Made by a program: the position numbers and the translations under genes. A DNA stretch of 64,000 bases. Source: Rivularia sp034931125 (GTDB taxonomy: Bacteria > Cyanobacteriota > Cyanobacteriia > Cyanobacteriales > Nostocaceae). The stretch spans positions 1 through 64,000 of the forward strand of contig NZ_JAYGHM010000039.1 in NCBI RefSeq assembly GCF_034931125.1, written 5' to 3'. The notes beneath the pieces were generated by a model, which saw only the letters and a list, made by a program, of their open reading frames with translations, was not told where the DNA came from and did not search any database. This document shows positions 15,889-24,800 of this stretch, piece after piece; the stretch's first letter is position 1; each line of letters starts with the position of its first letter.

Positions 15889-15986
15889 TGTTTTTTCGAT
15901 TTAGGCGCAAATATTATACTAAATACTAGCTGTTGTGTGAAAAAATAAAATCACCAATTAATAGTAATTTTGTATTAACAAGTTAA

Positions 15987-16550
15987 TTAAGGTGCGTCGG
16001 GAGTCATAATTCTAAAAGTTCTCCATCCTTGGCTTTGAGCAACACGCGCTTCCGATTCACTTTGCACGGAAGCCATTAAATATTGTTTCCAAATTGGCTT
16101 ACAATTTTTCCAATTGTGGGTGTACCCTGTATGACTTCCTGATTCTAAAATAATTGGTTCCCAGACATCAAATGGTACTGCTGTTGGGTCGCCATAGGAA
16201 CCAATTCTGATAGGATAACGATATCTTTTGAGAACTTCAATTTCGTTTTTGCTGAATTTAGAGTAGGTACCTGTTACATATTTTCGGTAGATATTATTTA
16301 TTGGTGCGAGATTTACGTAGCAGCTTCCTATTTTACTCAATTTTAAACTACAAGAGCCACAAATACCTTCATCTAAACCTTGCTTTGCAGCAAAAGTAGG
16401 AACGAATTCTTGTTGCAAAATCCAGCTTTGTATCAACCTTCCGGTTTTACGATTCGTACTAGGAGAAACAAAGCCTGTCAAGATAAGAACTATAGGAGAA
16501 CCGTCAATCAAAGATGCTCCTTCCCAAACAATGTAACTGTTATTCAACAT
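15987..16550 (-). CDS. Hypothetical protein, DUF7227-like
   Basis: 187 residues. Conserved-looking blocks: GICGSCSLK with two cysteines (63-71), GSCYVNLAP with a third, RIGSYGDPTAVPFDVW (115-130), TGYTHNW (139-145), and LMASVQSESEARVAQSQGWR (155-174). I know this pattern from phage and plasmid proteins that I think are grouped as DUF7227 (from memory). No biochemical function is known to me. The Cys and His residues might bind a metal. Confidence 0.7.
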   Translation of the reverse strand: MLNNSYIVWEGASLIDGSPIVLILTGFVSPSTNRKTGRLIQSWILQQEFVPTFAAKQGLDEGICGSCSLKLSKIGSCYVNLAPINNIYRKYVTGTYSKFSKNEIEVLKRYRYPIRIGSYGDPTAVPFDVWEPIILESGSHTGYTHNWKNCKPIWKQYLMASVQSESEARVAQSQGWRTFRIMTPDAP

Positions 16551-16715
16551 ATCAATAACGAAAAATGATTTTGATTTTTACGAAGCTAAAAGTGTTTTAA
16601 GTGATGATAAGTTTGAAATAATTTCTGACAGCAAAAAGGAGGAATAAAATCTTCTTTATCCCCCCTTTCATATTGCTGATAATACTAGTATTAATTCTCG
16701 GCTTCTACTTGAGGA

Positions 16716-17069
16716 TTAACGCGCTTCTTTTACACGCTCGGCATATTCTCGTCTGCGCTGCCAAGATAATTGATTTAGTACTACCAAATCTTCAAGTGTT
16801 TTACCGAACTTACGATTAGCAAATTCAAGTAGTTGCTCTAGAGAGAATCGCTGTTCTTCAACTTTTCCAAAATCCGAGGCGAAGCGTTCCTTAAATAGAT
16901 CCCAATTAAAATCTTGAAAACTACGTTTGGCAAGGATTCCACACAAAGAACGAATAGAATAGTAGACTTTTGAGTACAAGCGTTCTGAGTAATTGCTAAC
17001 TGCATATTCACCAAGAACAGAATCATCAATTGCTTGAAAGTTGGGTGTAGAGGATTTACGTGCAGCCAT
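16716..17069 (-). CDS. Hypothetical protein
   Basis: 117 residues, mostly helical by composition, with many Arg/Lys and aromatic residues (RLYSKVYYSIRSLCGILAKR, LSWQRRREYAERVKE). No family recognised. Minus strand like its neighbours, so possibly part of a loose plasmid gene group between 15987 and 18541. Confidence 0.5.
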   Translation of the reverse strand: MAARKSSTPNFQAIDDSVLGEYAVSNYSERLYSKVYYSIRSLCGILAKRSFQDFNWDLFKERFASDFGKVEEQRFSLEQLLEFANRKFGKTLEDLVVLNQLSWQRRREYAERVKEAR

Positions 17070-17152
17070 AAGACAAATATTCCTAATTACTTCATTGTTC
17101 TCTGAGCGTAAGCTCTCTTTGTTTCTGGTGTTTCAGTATTTTAGGCAGTTGT

Positions 17153-17504
17153 GATTTGTAATTTGACTTTGCCAAGATGGCAAGGTAATGGTACAAAAAG
17201 TTAGTGGCAAAGTTATGGTGTAGAACTTATTAACGTCCTATTTATTTTCAACAATTGGATAGTGACCTTTCTGGTTAAAGTCGAAGCAGGCTAAAATCAC
17301 CGTTACTGCTTGTTTCAATTTTTATTGATGATAAATGCCGCAATATTTAAATTACGGCAATTTCAAAGTCCAAAATCCAATCTCGGCACAGTTAAAGTAA
17401 AATAGGCTTTTTTGAACACGGACATATACCTTGTTGTTTGGAGGTTTGCACCGGCTTATGGGGCAGAGTCAAAGTAAAAATTCGGCAAAGTCAGATTACA
17501 AATC
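17153..17504. repeat. 352-bp segment bounded by a 21-bp inverted repeat, with iteron-like motifs
   Basis: The arm at 17153-17173 matches the reverse complement of 17484-17504 at 20 of 21 positions. Inside and in the arms the motif GGCAnAGTyA occurs at 17206, 17385, 17462 and 17484 and in reverse at the left arm. There is no gene inside. It could be a replication-initiator or regulator binding region, or an old miniature mobile element; no target duplication is visible. Confidence 0.7.
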
Positions 17505-17516
17505 ATAGCAGTCGAA

Positions 17517-17762
17517 TTACCACCAAGAGGAATCATGATAATCTGTCATTAAATCTTTGATTTCGCAGCTTTGTTGATAATCATTTTCTAATTGCTGCAA
17601 GTCTGTATCTAACACCAAATTTTTCAATTCCTGCATCATCTCTCGGACATGATTTTCGTCGCTGACACCTGAGTAGTAAATTTTGATAAATTTGTCAGCA
17701 GACTTCATGAATTGTTCTAAGTTTGTGACGAATACTTGTTCTGAGCCAATTGCCTGAATCAT
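17517..17762 (-). CDS. Small hypothetical protein
   Basis: 81 residues, acidic, helical. It ends in a short Trp-containing tail (HDSSWW). Lies 36 bases downstream of the DUF6876-like gene on the same strand, so probably one operon. No family recognised. Confidence 0.5.
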   Translation of the reverse strand: MIQAIGSEQVFVTNLEQFMKSADKFIKIYYSGVSDENHVREMMQELKNLVLDTDLQQLENDYQQSCEIKDLMTDYHDSSWW

Positions 17763-17798
17763 GATTTTTTTCTAATTTTTAAAACTGTGTGATGCGCG

Positions 17799-18170
17799 TT
17801 AGTATTCGTTTGTCAGCATGAGGACTTTTTCAACCAAATAAAGTTTGATATGGCTCAATGGAAAATCTGTATATTCGATTTCTTGCCGCAATACTTCTTG
17901 ATTGGTGTCCCATTCGCATATCAAAATGCCGGAACTGTCTTTGATTTGTAAATGCCAGATTTGAAATTCTCTTAGCTTTGGATTGGACAGTAAATTCTTC
18001 GTTTGATGTGAGGCAATAGCATCCAATAACCAGTAACAATTGGCTTCGTGAGCTAAGTATTTTATACCATCTGTGTATTTCAAGCCCAGCCAGTGTTTGT
18101 AGAGAGTAGCTGAACCATAAAATTGGTTTAGCTCGTTGACTATTTGTTGTGGAGTCTTCATATTTTTCAA
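17799..18170 (-). CDS. DUF6876-like protein
   Basis: 123 residues. The pattern LNQFYGSATLYKHW, YTDGIKYLAHEANCYWLLDA and IEYTDFPL with a C-terminal LMLTNEY matches small plasmid- and phage-borne proteins I know as DUF6876. No function known. The family is frequent on mobile elements, which supports the plasmid-like nature of this region. Confidence 0.75.
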   Translation of the reverse strand: MKNMKTPQQIVNELNQFYGSATLYKHWLGLKYTDGIKYLAHEANCYWLLDAIASHQTKNLLSNPKLREFQIWHLQIKDSSGILICEWDTNQEVLRQEIEYTDFPLSHIKLYLVEKVLMLTNEY

Positions 18171-18346
18171 ATCATTGATTTTATCGACTTCACAACTCCA
18201 TCGGCGTGAGCCGTAAAACGAAAACTGTTGATATATAAATACCAGTAGTCGAATAATTTTTTTAGCTTAGATTGTTTTGTTATCGAACGGAAAAAATTTA
18301 TTATCGTACAGTTACAGGAAATTACGATATTCCCCTTCTTTTTTGT

Positions 18347-18541
18347 TTAATATTCTTTCAAATCATTCTTTTTCTCTTGAGCTAGCTTCTTTTCTTGCTC
18401 CAGACACCATACTGCAATTAATTCGCGAGCCACAGCACTCATATCCGTTTCAGCCTGCACGCACAAGGACTTGAAACGGATTTTTAATTCTTTGCCAATT
18501 ATTAACTTAACTGTATCTTCGCTTTTTGCCATGCTGTCCAT
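18347..18541 (-). CDS. Ribbon-helix-helix DNA-binding protein
   Basis: 64 residues. A beta-strand TVKLIIGKEL followed by two helices (KIRFKSLCVQAETDMSAVAR and ELIAVWCLEQ) is the RHH/CopG layout; the ribbon would enter the major groove as a dimer. The charged tail is disordered. Such proteins control plasmid copy number, partition (ParG type) or antitoxin expression. No partner toxin adjacent. Confidence 0.72.
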   Translation of the reverse strand: MDSMAKSEDTVKLIIGKELKIRFKSLCVQAETDMSAVARELIAVWCLEQEKKLAQEKKNDLKEY

Positions 18542-18808
18542 TTTGCCATGATATTAGGGGAATTGAATCAATATTCCCATATAGTCTTATTCCCCTATTC
18601 CCATAATTACCACTAAAATATATAATTTTTGCATTATTAAAAAGTAAACACGCATTAACTAGTGCTAGAGAATTGAGGATAATTGTCTTGCTGACATCCT
18701 CACCTTCTCCTGATAGTTGTTGCCGTAAATCGTAAGCTATTACTTATGATTTATGGCAGTATATAGGCGATTGGAGGTGATGAATTTGAACCAAAAGTAA
18801 CGATATTA

Positions 18809-19072
18809 ATGTTTGAGCCTTTAGAACCAACGGAGTTTTGTGAAAAATGGATTCCTATAAAACGAAACAAAAAGCCAGGAGAATACGGTTACAGAAAACA
18901 GTGTCGTCAACTTTTGGCTGAACTTACTGGCTATGGAGAAACGACTTGCAATAACTGGTTATCAACTCCCAAAGAAGTTCCGCAGTTAGTTAGACCTTAC
19001 CTGCGCTTAGTAGATATTCTTTGGCAAGTTCAACAAATACTTCCTTTAGAGGTAAATAATTTTAAAGAATAA
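18809..19072 (+). CDS. Small HTH-like protein (family A, copy 1)
   Basis: 87 residues. LEPTEFCEKWIPI then a linker, LTGYGETTCNNWLSTPKEVPQ and YLRLVDILWQ. The same architecture (EPM-P-EWC--WIP, LTGY--STVEGWF, LRCLHIL) recurs in the proteins at 20740 and 53967, so three relatives occur in the window. The LTGY..-T...W block reads like the recognition part of a helix-turn-helix. Function unknown. Confidence 0.65.
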   Translation: MFEPLEPTEFCEKWIPIKRNKKPGEYGYRKQCRQLLAELTGYGETTCNNWLSTPKEVPQLVRPYLRLVDILWQVQQILPLEVNNFKE

Positions 19073-19204
19073 GTTTTTAGCGTAACTTATGAGTTATTAT
19101 TTTATATGAGTTCACTCAGAACAAAAAGCCAAAACCCCCCGCTTCGACTACCAATCAGCACGGAGGGTATGGTTTCCCAATAAAATCAAAGGGATACTTT
19201 TATT

Positions 19205-20638
19205 ATGCATACCATAGCCTTAAACGACAATACCCAAAACGTCTACCTCCCATTTGTATTCACTGCAAACTTTGATTATTCTCAATTCGAGAATCCCGAA
19301 CTGCAAAGCCAAGCTAAAACTACACTCAACCAATTCATCGGCTTCGTCCGCCAAACCTTCGACGGCTTACTAGAAAACGGACGAGCATTAAATTCGATTT
19401 ATCAAGACTGTATTGCCAATTCTCCTTCATGTAAGAAAGTATTTGACAATTGGCTAGCATCCGATGATTTCGGAGCATCCCGATATATAGCGTATAGCGC
19501 AATGAAAATTTACAATTGGTTTTCAAAACTACCTCTTCGGCTACAACGTCTAGTACGCGCTAACGTCCAAAAATGGAGTGTATCAGCGCTGCGACAACTA
19601 ACCAAAGTTAGCCATGATTTGGTAAAGGAACTTGTGCGATCGCCAAAGAGAACAGCTGCACAAGTGAAAGAGGAGCGGGAGAAAGAGCGACAGGGAGTGG
19701 GGAAATCGAACAATATTCCCCCACTTTCTCACCCTTCCATTCCTCCACTCCTCAACCCCGGAATGCGAATCGTAATCAAAAGTGATGACAGGGGTTGGAC
19801 TGGTTATGCGGGCATAATTATGTCCGAGTGGAATAATGATTTTTGGGTATTGCTCGACCATACCGTTTCTCAGGGTATGGATGTTAAGCAATTATTTAAA
19901 CCCCACCAAATTCAACCAGAATCCCTTCGTAGTGATATAAAACCAGCTTCTCCAAAAGAAATGTTTACACCAGCCCAAGTGGAACAGAAAATCACCGAAG
20001 CTTTAGCACAACGAAAAAAAGAAAAAGCTGAGGAAGAACTGGGACGCTTTGTAGAAATCCGAGACGAAGCGTTAAAAGCAGCTAAAGAAGAAATAATTGC
20101 TGCCCAGAAACACGCTCAAAAGATGGAACAAGGCAAACACGAATTAATTGAGCAATTAATAGCCAAAGAGAACGAATTGCAGTCCGTGCGCGGTTTGGTT
20201 TCGGAAAATCAACAACTCGAACAACGAGTAAAAGACTTAGAAAAAGCTCTGGAAGATTCCAATAGAGATAGCTGGGGTTATACTTTTAACAAGCAAGCTG
20301 AGAAGGTGGTTAACAAGAATTTAGAGAAAACTATTGAGCCATTGATGTCGGAAGTTGAGCGCTTAAATAACGTGCTTTCTCAAAGAGAGCAGGAATTAAC
20401 TCAGCTTCAAGCAACGAGCAGGAAACAACAGGAAGAATTGCAGCAGAAGTCAAAATCTAATTCAGTGATTGCTGAGTTTGGCAAAATTGGGGAGCATTTT
20501 GGCTGGAATGGGTGGAGTAGTAAAGGATATCGAACACAAAGTGGAACTTTGTACACGGGAATTCATGCTCTAACTGCTTTTATCTCGGATTTGAAAATAT
20601 CTCATCCAAGCTATCAAGAGCAAGAAATTCCTTTTTAG
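19205..20638 (+). CDS. Plasmid-type coiled-coil protein
   Basis: 477 residues. N-terminal domain (1-150) is helical with SRYIAYSAMKIYNWFSKLP and VSALRQLTKVSHDLVKELV, which resembles helix-turn-helix segments of KfrA- or partition-type proteins. Residues 185-235 give a small beta domain (PGMRIVIKSDDRGWTGYAG). Residues 255-425 form a long coiled coil rich in Glu, Lys and Gln. The last 50 residues (EFGKIGEHFGWNGWSSKGYR) are compact. DNA-binding plasmid maintenance role inferred from layout only; no named family recognised. Confidence 0.65.
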   Translation: MHTIALNDNTQNVYLPFVFTANFDYSQFENPELQSQAKTTLNQFIGFVRQTFDGLLENGRALNSIYQDCIANSPSCKKVFDNWLASDDFGASRYIAYSAMKIYNWFSKLPLRLQRLVRANVQKWSVSALRQLTKVSHDLVKELVRSPKRTAAQVKEEREKERQGVGKSNNIPPLSHPSIPPLLNPGMRIVIKSDDRGWTGYAGIIMSEWNNDFWVLLDHTVSQGMDVKQLFKPHQIQPESLRSDIKPASPKEMFTPAQVEQKITEALAQRKKEKAEEELGRFVEIRDEALKAAKEEIIAAQKHAQKMEQGKHELIEQLIAKENELQSVRGLVSENQQLEQRVKDLEKALEDSNRDSWGYTFNKQAEKVVNKNLEKTIEPLMSEVERLNNVLSQREQELTQLQATSRKQQEELQQKSKSNSVIAEFGKIGEHFGWNGWSSKGYRTQSGTLYTGIHALTAFISDLKISHPSYQEQEIPF

Positions 20639-20739
20639 ATTGAAATTTACGTTTGTTACAAATATTTCGCCTTTAATCAATAATTAATGGCATTTCAGTT
20701 GGCATGACTAAATAAAACAACCATTCATAAATAAGTAAT

Positions 20740-21085
20740 ATGCAATGTCGTCAAGAACCGCAAACGAACACCAAGAAAATTCCTCGTTGGTTCGCAAAAT
20801 TTATATTGCTACGAACGCAAAATAAACCCGATAGCCAACAGACATTATTTGCACTTATAGAACCCATGACACCGCAGGAATGGTGCTTATTTTGGATACC
20901 AATTATTCATCCAGGAGTTGAGATTCCTTACAATGGAGAACGGAATCCTCATGGTTACATTATCAGCATTAACTGGTTATAATCCAAAAACGGTTGAAGG
21001 TTGGTTCTATGGCAAGTCTTATCATTATTCGGTAGGTATATTGTTGCGTTGCTTTCATTTAATGTTTAAATTTGAAAGTAAATAA
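20740..21085 (+). pseudogene. Small HTH-like protein (family A, copy 2), frameshifted
   Basis: Codons from 20740 give IPRWFAKFILLRTQ, EPMTPQEWCLFWIPIIHP and GERNPHGY, closely matching the intact relative at 53967, then stop at 20982. In another frame from about 20954 the rest is present: TLSALTGYNPKTVEGWFYGK, SYHYSVGILLRCFHLMFKF, ending at 21085. Compared with the relative, the stretch between GY and TL is missing and the frame is lost, so a short deletion inactivated the gene. Confidence 0.85.
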
Positions 21086-21239
21086 TGATTAAAATATAAA
21101 TAAATCGGGTTTGATTTATATTTGAAATTCTAACCAGGTATATGCATCATAGCTTTTTGCAATTTATCTAATTGTAATTAAATTTATACGTATTTGATTA
21201 AGTTGCTAAAGTCAAAACCACCGTAAAAACAAATTATAA

Positions 21240-21455
21240 TTAGGGCTTGCTGAAAAAGTCTAGGAATCTAAAATAGAACCCACACAGATCGAAAAATAGT
21301 AGGTTCTGCGGCTTGAATTTTAAACTTAAGCAATAATTTCTAAAAAAACTGCAAGGATTTTGAGCCAGTATATGACATAAGCTTGCACAATAAAGGGATA
21401 AAAAGGTTTGAAAGCCTTATCTGACAGGACTTATAATTTTATTCAGCAAGCCCTA
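21240..21455. mobile_element. MITE-like element with GGGCTTGCTGAA termini
   Basis: About 215 bp bounded by ttagggcttgctgaa and its exact reverse complement ttcagcaagccctaa, extended by a further TAA/TTA. No reading frame inside. Termini of this kind belong to non-autonomous derivatives of cyanobacterial insertion sequences. It lies between the frameshifted HTH gene and the 3' end of the siderophore ABC ATPase. Confidence 0.8.
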
Positions 21456-21474
21456 ATTACGTAGGGCAGCGTGA

Positions 21475-22293
21475 CTAATTACTAACTTTTCCCTTCCTAC
21501 CAATTGGTACGCACATCGGAGTCCTGGAAACTGGATCTGAAACAATCTTACATTCTAACCCAAACACATCTAAAACCATCTTTTCATTCATTACATCTTC
21601 CGGTTTACCCTGGGTGTAAATATCTCCTTGATTCACCGCTACCAAGTAATCAGCATAACGACAAGCTTGGTTTAAATCGTGTAACACCATTACCAAGGTT
21701 CTTCCTTGATTTTGATTCAATTCCCACAGCAAATCCAAAACCTCGATTTGATGCGCTAAATCTAAAAAAGTTGTGGGTTCATCTAATAGCAAAATGTCAG
21801 TATTCTGAGCTAAAACCATTGCAATCCAAGCGCGTTGTCGCTGTCCCCCAGATAAAGTATCTAATTCACGTTCCGCTAATTCCTTCATTCTGGTAATTTC
21901 TAATGCTAGCTCAACAAAACGTTCATCTTCCTTCGTCCACTGCTGCAACCAATTTTGATAAGGATAACGTCCGCAAGCGACTAAATCTTTTACCGTCAAA
22001 CCTTCTGGTGCAACTGGTGATTGAGAAAGAATTCCTAACTTTTTCGCAACAGCTTTTGTCGATAGTTTAAATACATCAGTATAATCTAAGTAAATAGTTC
22101 CGCTTAATGGTTTTAATAATCTTGCTAAACCCCGCAATAATGTAGATTTACCACAGCCATTTGCACCAACCAAAGCAGTAATTTGGGCTTGAGGTATGCT
22201 TAAATCTATATTTTTAATTATTTTGGTGTTACCGTAACCTAATGTTAGGTTTTTGGTTGAAAGTTGGTAATGGATTTTAGTTTCTAATTTCAT
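21475..22293 (-). CDS. Iron-siderophore ABC transporter ATPase (FecE/FepC type)
   Basis: 272 residues. Walker A GANGCGKST (43-51), Q-loop ILSQSP, signature LSGGQRQRAW (about 146-155), Walker B ILLLDEPTTFLDL, H-loop VMVLHDLNQ. The set, including the VAPEGLTVKDLV spacing, matches the FecE subfamily that powers import of ferric siderophores or haem across the inner membrane. Divergent from a siderophore-binding lipoprotein gene; no permease is in the window, so the system appears incomplete here. Confidence 0.9.
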   Translation of the reverse strand: MKLETKIHYQLSTKNLTLGYGNTKIIKNIDLSIPQAQITALVGANGCGKSTLLRGLARLLKPLSGTIYLDYTDVFKLSTKAVAKKLGILSQSPVAPEGLTVKDLVACGRYPYQNWLQQWTKEDERFVELALEITRMKELAERELDTLSGGQRQRAWIAMVLAQNTDILLLDEPTTFLDLAHQIEVLDLLWELNQNQGRTLVMVLHDLNQACRYADYLVAVNQGDIYTQGKPEDVMNEKMVLDVFGLECKIVSDPVSRTPMCVPIGRKGKVSN

Positions 22294-22365
22294 TTATAGT
22301 TTAGATATTGAATTGAGGTTTGAAACGCAAAGGTACGCGGAGGAACGCGGAGTTTTTTTACTCCC

Positions 22366-23319
22366 ATTTTTCATTCTCGTCAAATCAAGTTACTTATATT
22401 TAGTATCATCACAGCTTTAGTCATCATTGGCTGTGGAATAAGTAATTCTGAAAATATTAGTCCAAATCCTGAAAAATCAACTTTCCAAATCCGAGTTGTT
22501 AAACACGCTATGGGTGAAACTAAAGTACCTCTCAATCCCAAACGAGTAGTTGTTTTAGGTGGTTTAGATAATGTTCTGGCACTAGGGATAAAACCAATTG
22601 CAGCAACCACTCTGCTCTATGACAATTATCCGAATTATCTGCAATCAAAGACTAAAACATTACAGAAGATTGGTGTTAATGGTAGTCCAAATCTAGAAAA
22701 AATTTTATATCTTAAACCCGATTTAATTTTAGGGCTTAATTGGGATGCTGACATATATCAGCAGTTATCTCAAATTGCACCAACAGTTTTGGCTGATGGA
22801 GATAAGATTTGGAAAGAATGGTTGACTAAATTTGCTGAAGCACTAGGTGAAACGGAAAAAGCAGAAAAATTACTGCTTTCTTACGACCAAAGGATAAATA
22901 CTCTACGTCAAAAAATGGGTAATAACCTTTCTAAAACTCAAGTATCTTTGGTGAATTTTTGGAATAACTATACTCGTATTTACATGAATGCTTCTTTTGC
23001 AGGCTCAATTGTTAAGGAAATAGGCTTACCTCGTCCCACCTATCAAGATAAAGATAAAGTTAATGAGAATATTTCCTTAGAACTAATTCCGCAATTAGAG
23101 GGTGATGTAATTTTCTTGATTCTAGGAGGACACGATCCATCAAAACTGAAACAATTTACCAATCACCCATTGTGGTCAAAATTAGAAGCTGTACGGGAAG
23201 AGCGGGTTTACAAAGTTTCCAGCGATACCTGGATTAGCTCTTGGGGAATGATTGGAGCTAATAGCGTTTTGGATGACTTGTTTAAATACTTGATAGATAA
23301 AAATGTGAGATTTGAGTAA
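22366..23319 (+). CDS. Iron-siderophore substrate-binding lipoprotein (FecB/FhuD type)
   Basis: The conserved domain begins GETKVPLNPKRVVVLGGLDN and continues as a type III periplasmic binding protein (PDLILGLNWD, GDVIFLILGG, WISSWGMIGANSVLDDLF). The first ATG (22510) is already inside the mature protein. In the same open frame upstream, codons 22381-22509 give QIKLLIFSIITALVIIGCGIS, a lipoprotein signal with its lipobox cysteine, so translation must begin earlier. No ATG, GTG or TTG is available there; ATT at 22366 follows ggaggaacgcggag and is my choice. Either a rare start is used or the start codon was lost. Binds ferric siderophore for the ATPase next door. Confidence 0.72.
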   Translation: MFHSRQIKLLIFSIITALVIIGCGISNSENISPNPEKSTFQIRVVKHAMGETKVPLNPKRVVVLGGLDNVLALGIKPIAATTLLYDNYPNYLQSKTKTLQKIGVNGSPNLEKILYLKPDLILGLNWDADIYQQLSQIAPTVLADGDKIWKEWLTKFAEALGETEKAEKLLLSYDQRINTLRQKMGNNLSKTQVSLVNFWNNYTRIYMNASFAGSIVKEIGLPRPTYQDKDKVNENISLELIPQLEGDVIFLILGGHDPSKLKQFTNHPLWSKLEAVREERVYKVSSDTWISSWGMIGANSVLDDLFKYLIDKNVRFE

Positions 23320-23433
23320 TAGAACATAGCGTCATCCCTACTTAGCAAAAATAAATACAACTCAAGATAGCTTTTATAATTTAATCTGCTCTTGCTTTCA
23401 GCTTCTTGAGAATTATTATAGATAAATTTAAAG

Positions 23434-23870
23434 TGGGGAGATTTAAGTGGCTATATATGGGGCAAAACAGATCAAGAAATTATGGTTCCAGTGGTCAATG
23501 AGCGAGAAAAACAGACCTATTATGGAGCGATTGACTATCTCGAAGGAGAATTAATACTTAAAAGTTATGATGCTGGGAATTCAAAAAATACGATTGATTA
23601 TTTACGTTATTTACTAGAACGATCTCCCAATCAGCGATTACTAATTTTTTGGGATGGAGCTAGTTACCATCGTTCTCAAGAAGTTAAAAATTTCGTATTC
23701 TGAAGTGAATTAAGGACTTTCGACTGACCAGTGGAAGATACATTGCGTTCGTTTTGCTCCCAATTGCCCAGTACAAAATCCAATTGAGGATGTTTGGTTG
23801 CAAGCCAAAACCTGGGTTCGACGTTTCTGCGCTTTGATCCCTTCATTCCGCCATTAGCCATTACTGTTTG
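23434..23870 (+). pseudogene. IS630-family transposase remnant
   Basis: WGKTDQEIMVPVVNEREKQT, YDAGNSKNTIDYLRYLL and LIFWDGASYHRSQEV are the DDE core of IS630/ISSoc-type transposases, with the second catalytic Asp in FWDGASYHR. The frame breaks at 23703; after shifts FAPNCPVQNPIEDVWLQAK (with the catalytic Glu) and TWVRRFCALIPSF are readable. The N-terminal HTH and both element ends are missing. It lies at the point where the sucrase/ferredoxin-like gene loses its 5' part. Confidence 0.85.
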
Positions 23871-23952
23871 AATAGTTTATCCGACACACTACCTTTGATT
23901 TTCCTACTCTTCAGATGTACGGAGCTTTTTCAAAACTCAAATATTAGTCCTA

Positions 23953-24632
23953 TATAAAAAGTTGCGTTCCGAATATGCAGCTAATTCTGAAGGTAAACTG
24001 CGGGTATGGCGATGCAGTCATTTTGGCGGACACCAATTCGCACCGACCTTAGTTGACTTACCTCAAGGACATTATTGGGGACATTTGCAACCAGAAGTTT
24101 TGGATAATTTGATACATCGTAATAGTTCTATTGCACAACTTTATAAACATTATCGAGGTTGGTCTGGTCTGGGTAAATTTGAGCAAATACTAGAACGAGA
24201 TATTTGGATGACTTTGGGTTGGAACTAGGGTGTTGACTTTGTGGTTTTTTTGGGCTAAAAGTTCATACAGTTTTTGTGTTGGCTTTTGACGGTCGGCAGA
24301 GCCGACTGTCATGGGTTCCCAGCCTCCGGCTGGGAACCAGTTAATGCATGAGCCAAAAACGGGTAAATTCTATCAAAGTCAACACCCTAGGTTGGAACTG
24401 GTTCAAATTCAAAAAGTCTGGGCAATTATTAGCAATAGATAAAGATGGTGAAGAATGGGCTGACATACGTATAAATTTTATGGATGCAGATAATGTTACA
24501 AGCGGACATTATAAAGCAAGGGTAAAATTAAGCCATTGTGTGACTACAGTTATAAATTCTGGGAAGAACCAGCCGACACAGCAAGTTAAGCAGTATCGGG
24601 TGATTCAATCGAACCGCATCAAAGCCTTGTAA
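23953..24632 (+). pseudogene. Sucrase/ferredoxin-like protein, 5'-truncated and split by a MITE
   Basis: GKLRVWRCSHFGGHQFAPTL and VDLPQGHYWGHL carry the C-x-H...G-H-x-F-A-P pattern of the C-terminal thioredoxin-like ferredoxin (Suc_Fer-like) family, in which Cys and His hold a 2Fe-2S cluster; some relatives assist siderophore iron release. The frame stops at 24228 where a 164-bp element is inserted, and resumes at 24399 with WFKFKKSGQLLAIDKDGEEW to the stop at 24632. Removing the element and one target copy rejoins LGWN to WFKF without shift. The N-terminal half of the gene is absent upstream. Confidence 0.82.
24226..24389. mobile_element. MITE, 164 bp with 16-bp inverted ends and 9-bp target duplication
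   Basis: Ends TAGGGTGTTGACTTTG and the reverse complement CAAAGTCAACACCCTA. The 9-bp target GGTTGGAAC is present at 24217-24225 and 24390-24398. Inside are two strong hairpins (gtcggcagagccgac and gttcccagcctccggctgggaac). No transposase. It splits the sucrase/ferredoxin-like gene. Confidence 0.93.
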
Positions 24633-24769
24633 TTACTACCTCACAAGGACTTGAAACCGATTATTGTAGATACGGGTTTAACGAAAAATTAGGGTTTGAG
24701 ATATATATTTAAAAATACACAAATTTTATTATTAAAGTTGGTTCGATCCTAAATGCAGTACCATACAAT

Positions 24770-24788
24770 GATAATGATATTCATTATC
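24770..24788 (+). promoter_or_regulatory. Candidate Zur box for the COG0523 gene at 24801
   Basis: GATAATGA-TAT-TCATTATC is a perfect 8+3+8 palindrome 12 bases before the ATG. It has the AT-rich TGATAATnATTATCA form of Zur/Fur sites in cyanobacteria. Position suggests repression by occlusion of promoter and ribosome-binding site when zinc is plentiful. Confidence 0.8.
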
Positions 24789-24800
24789 TAGGGAAAAAGG

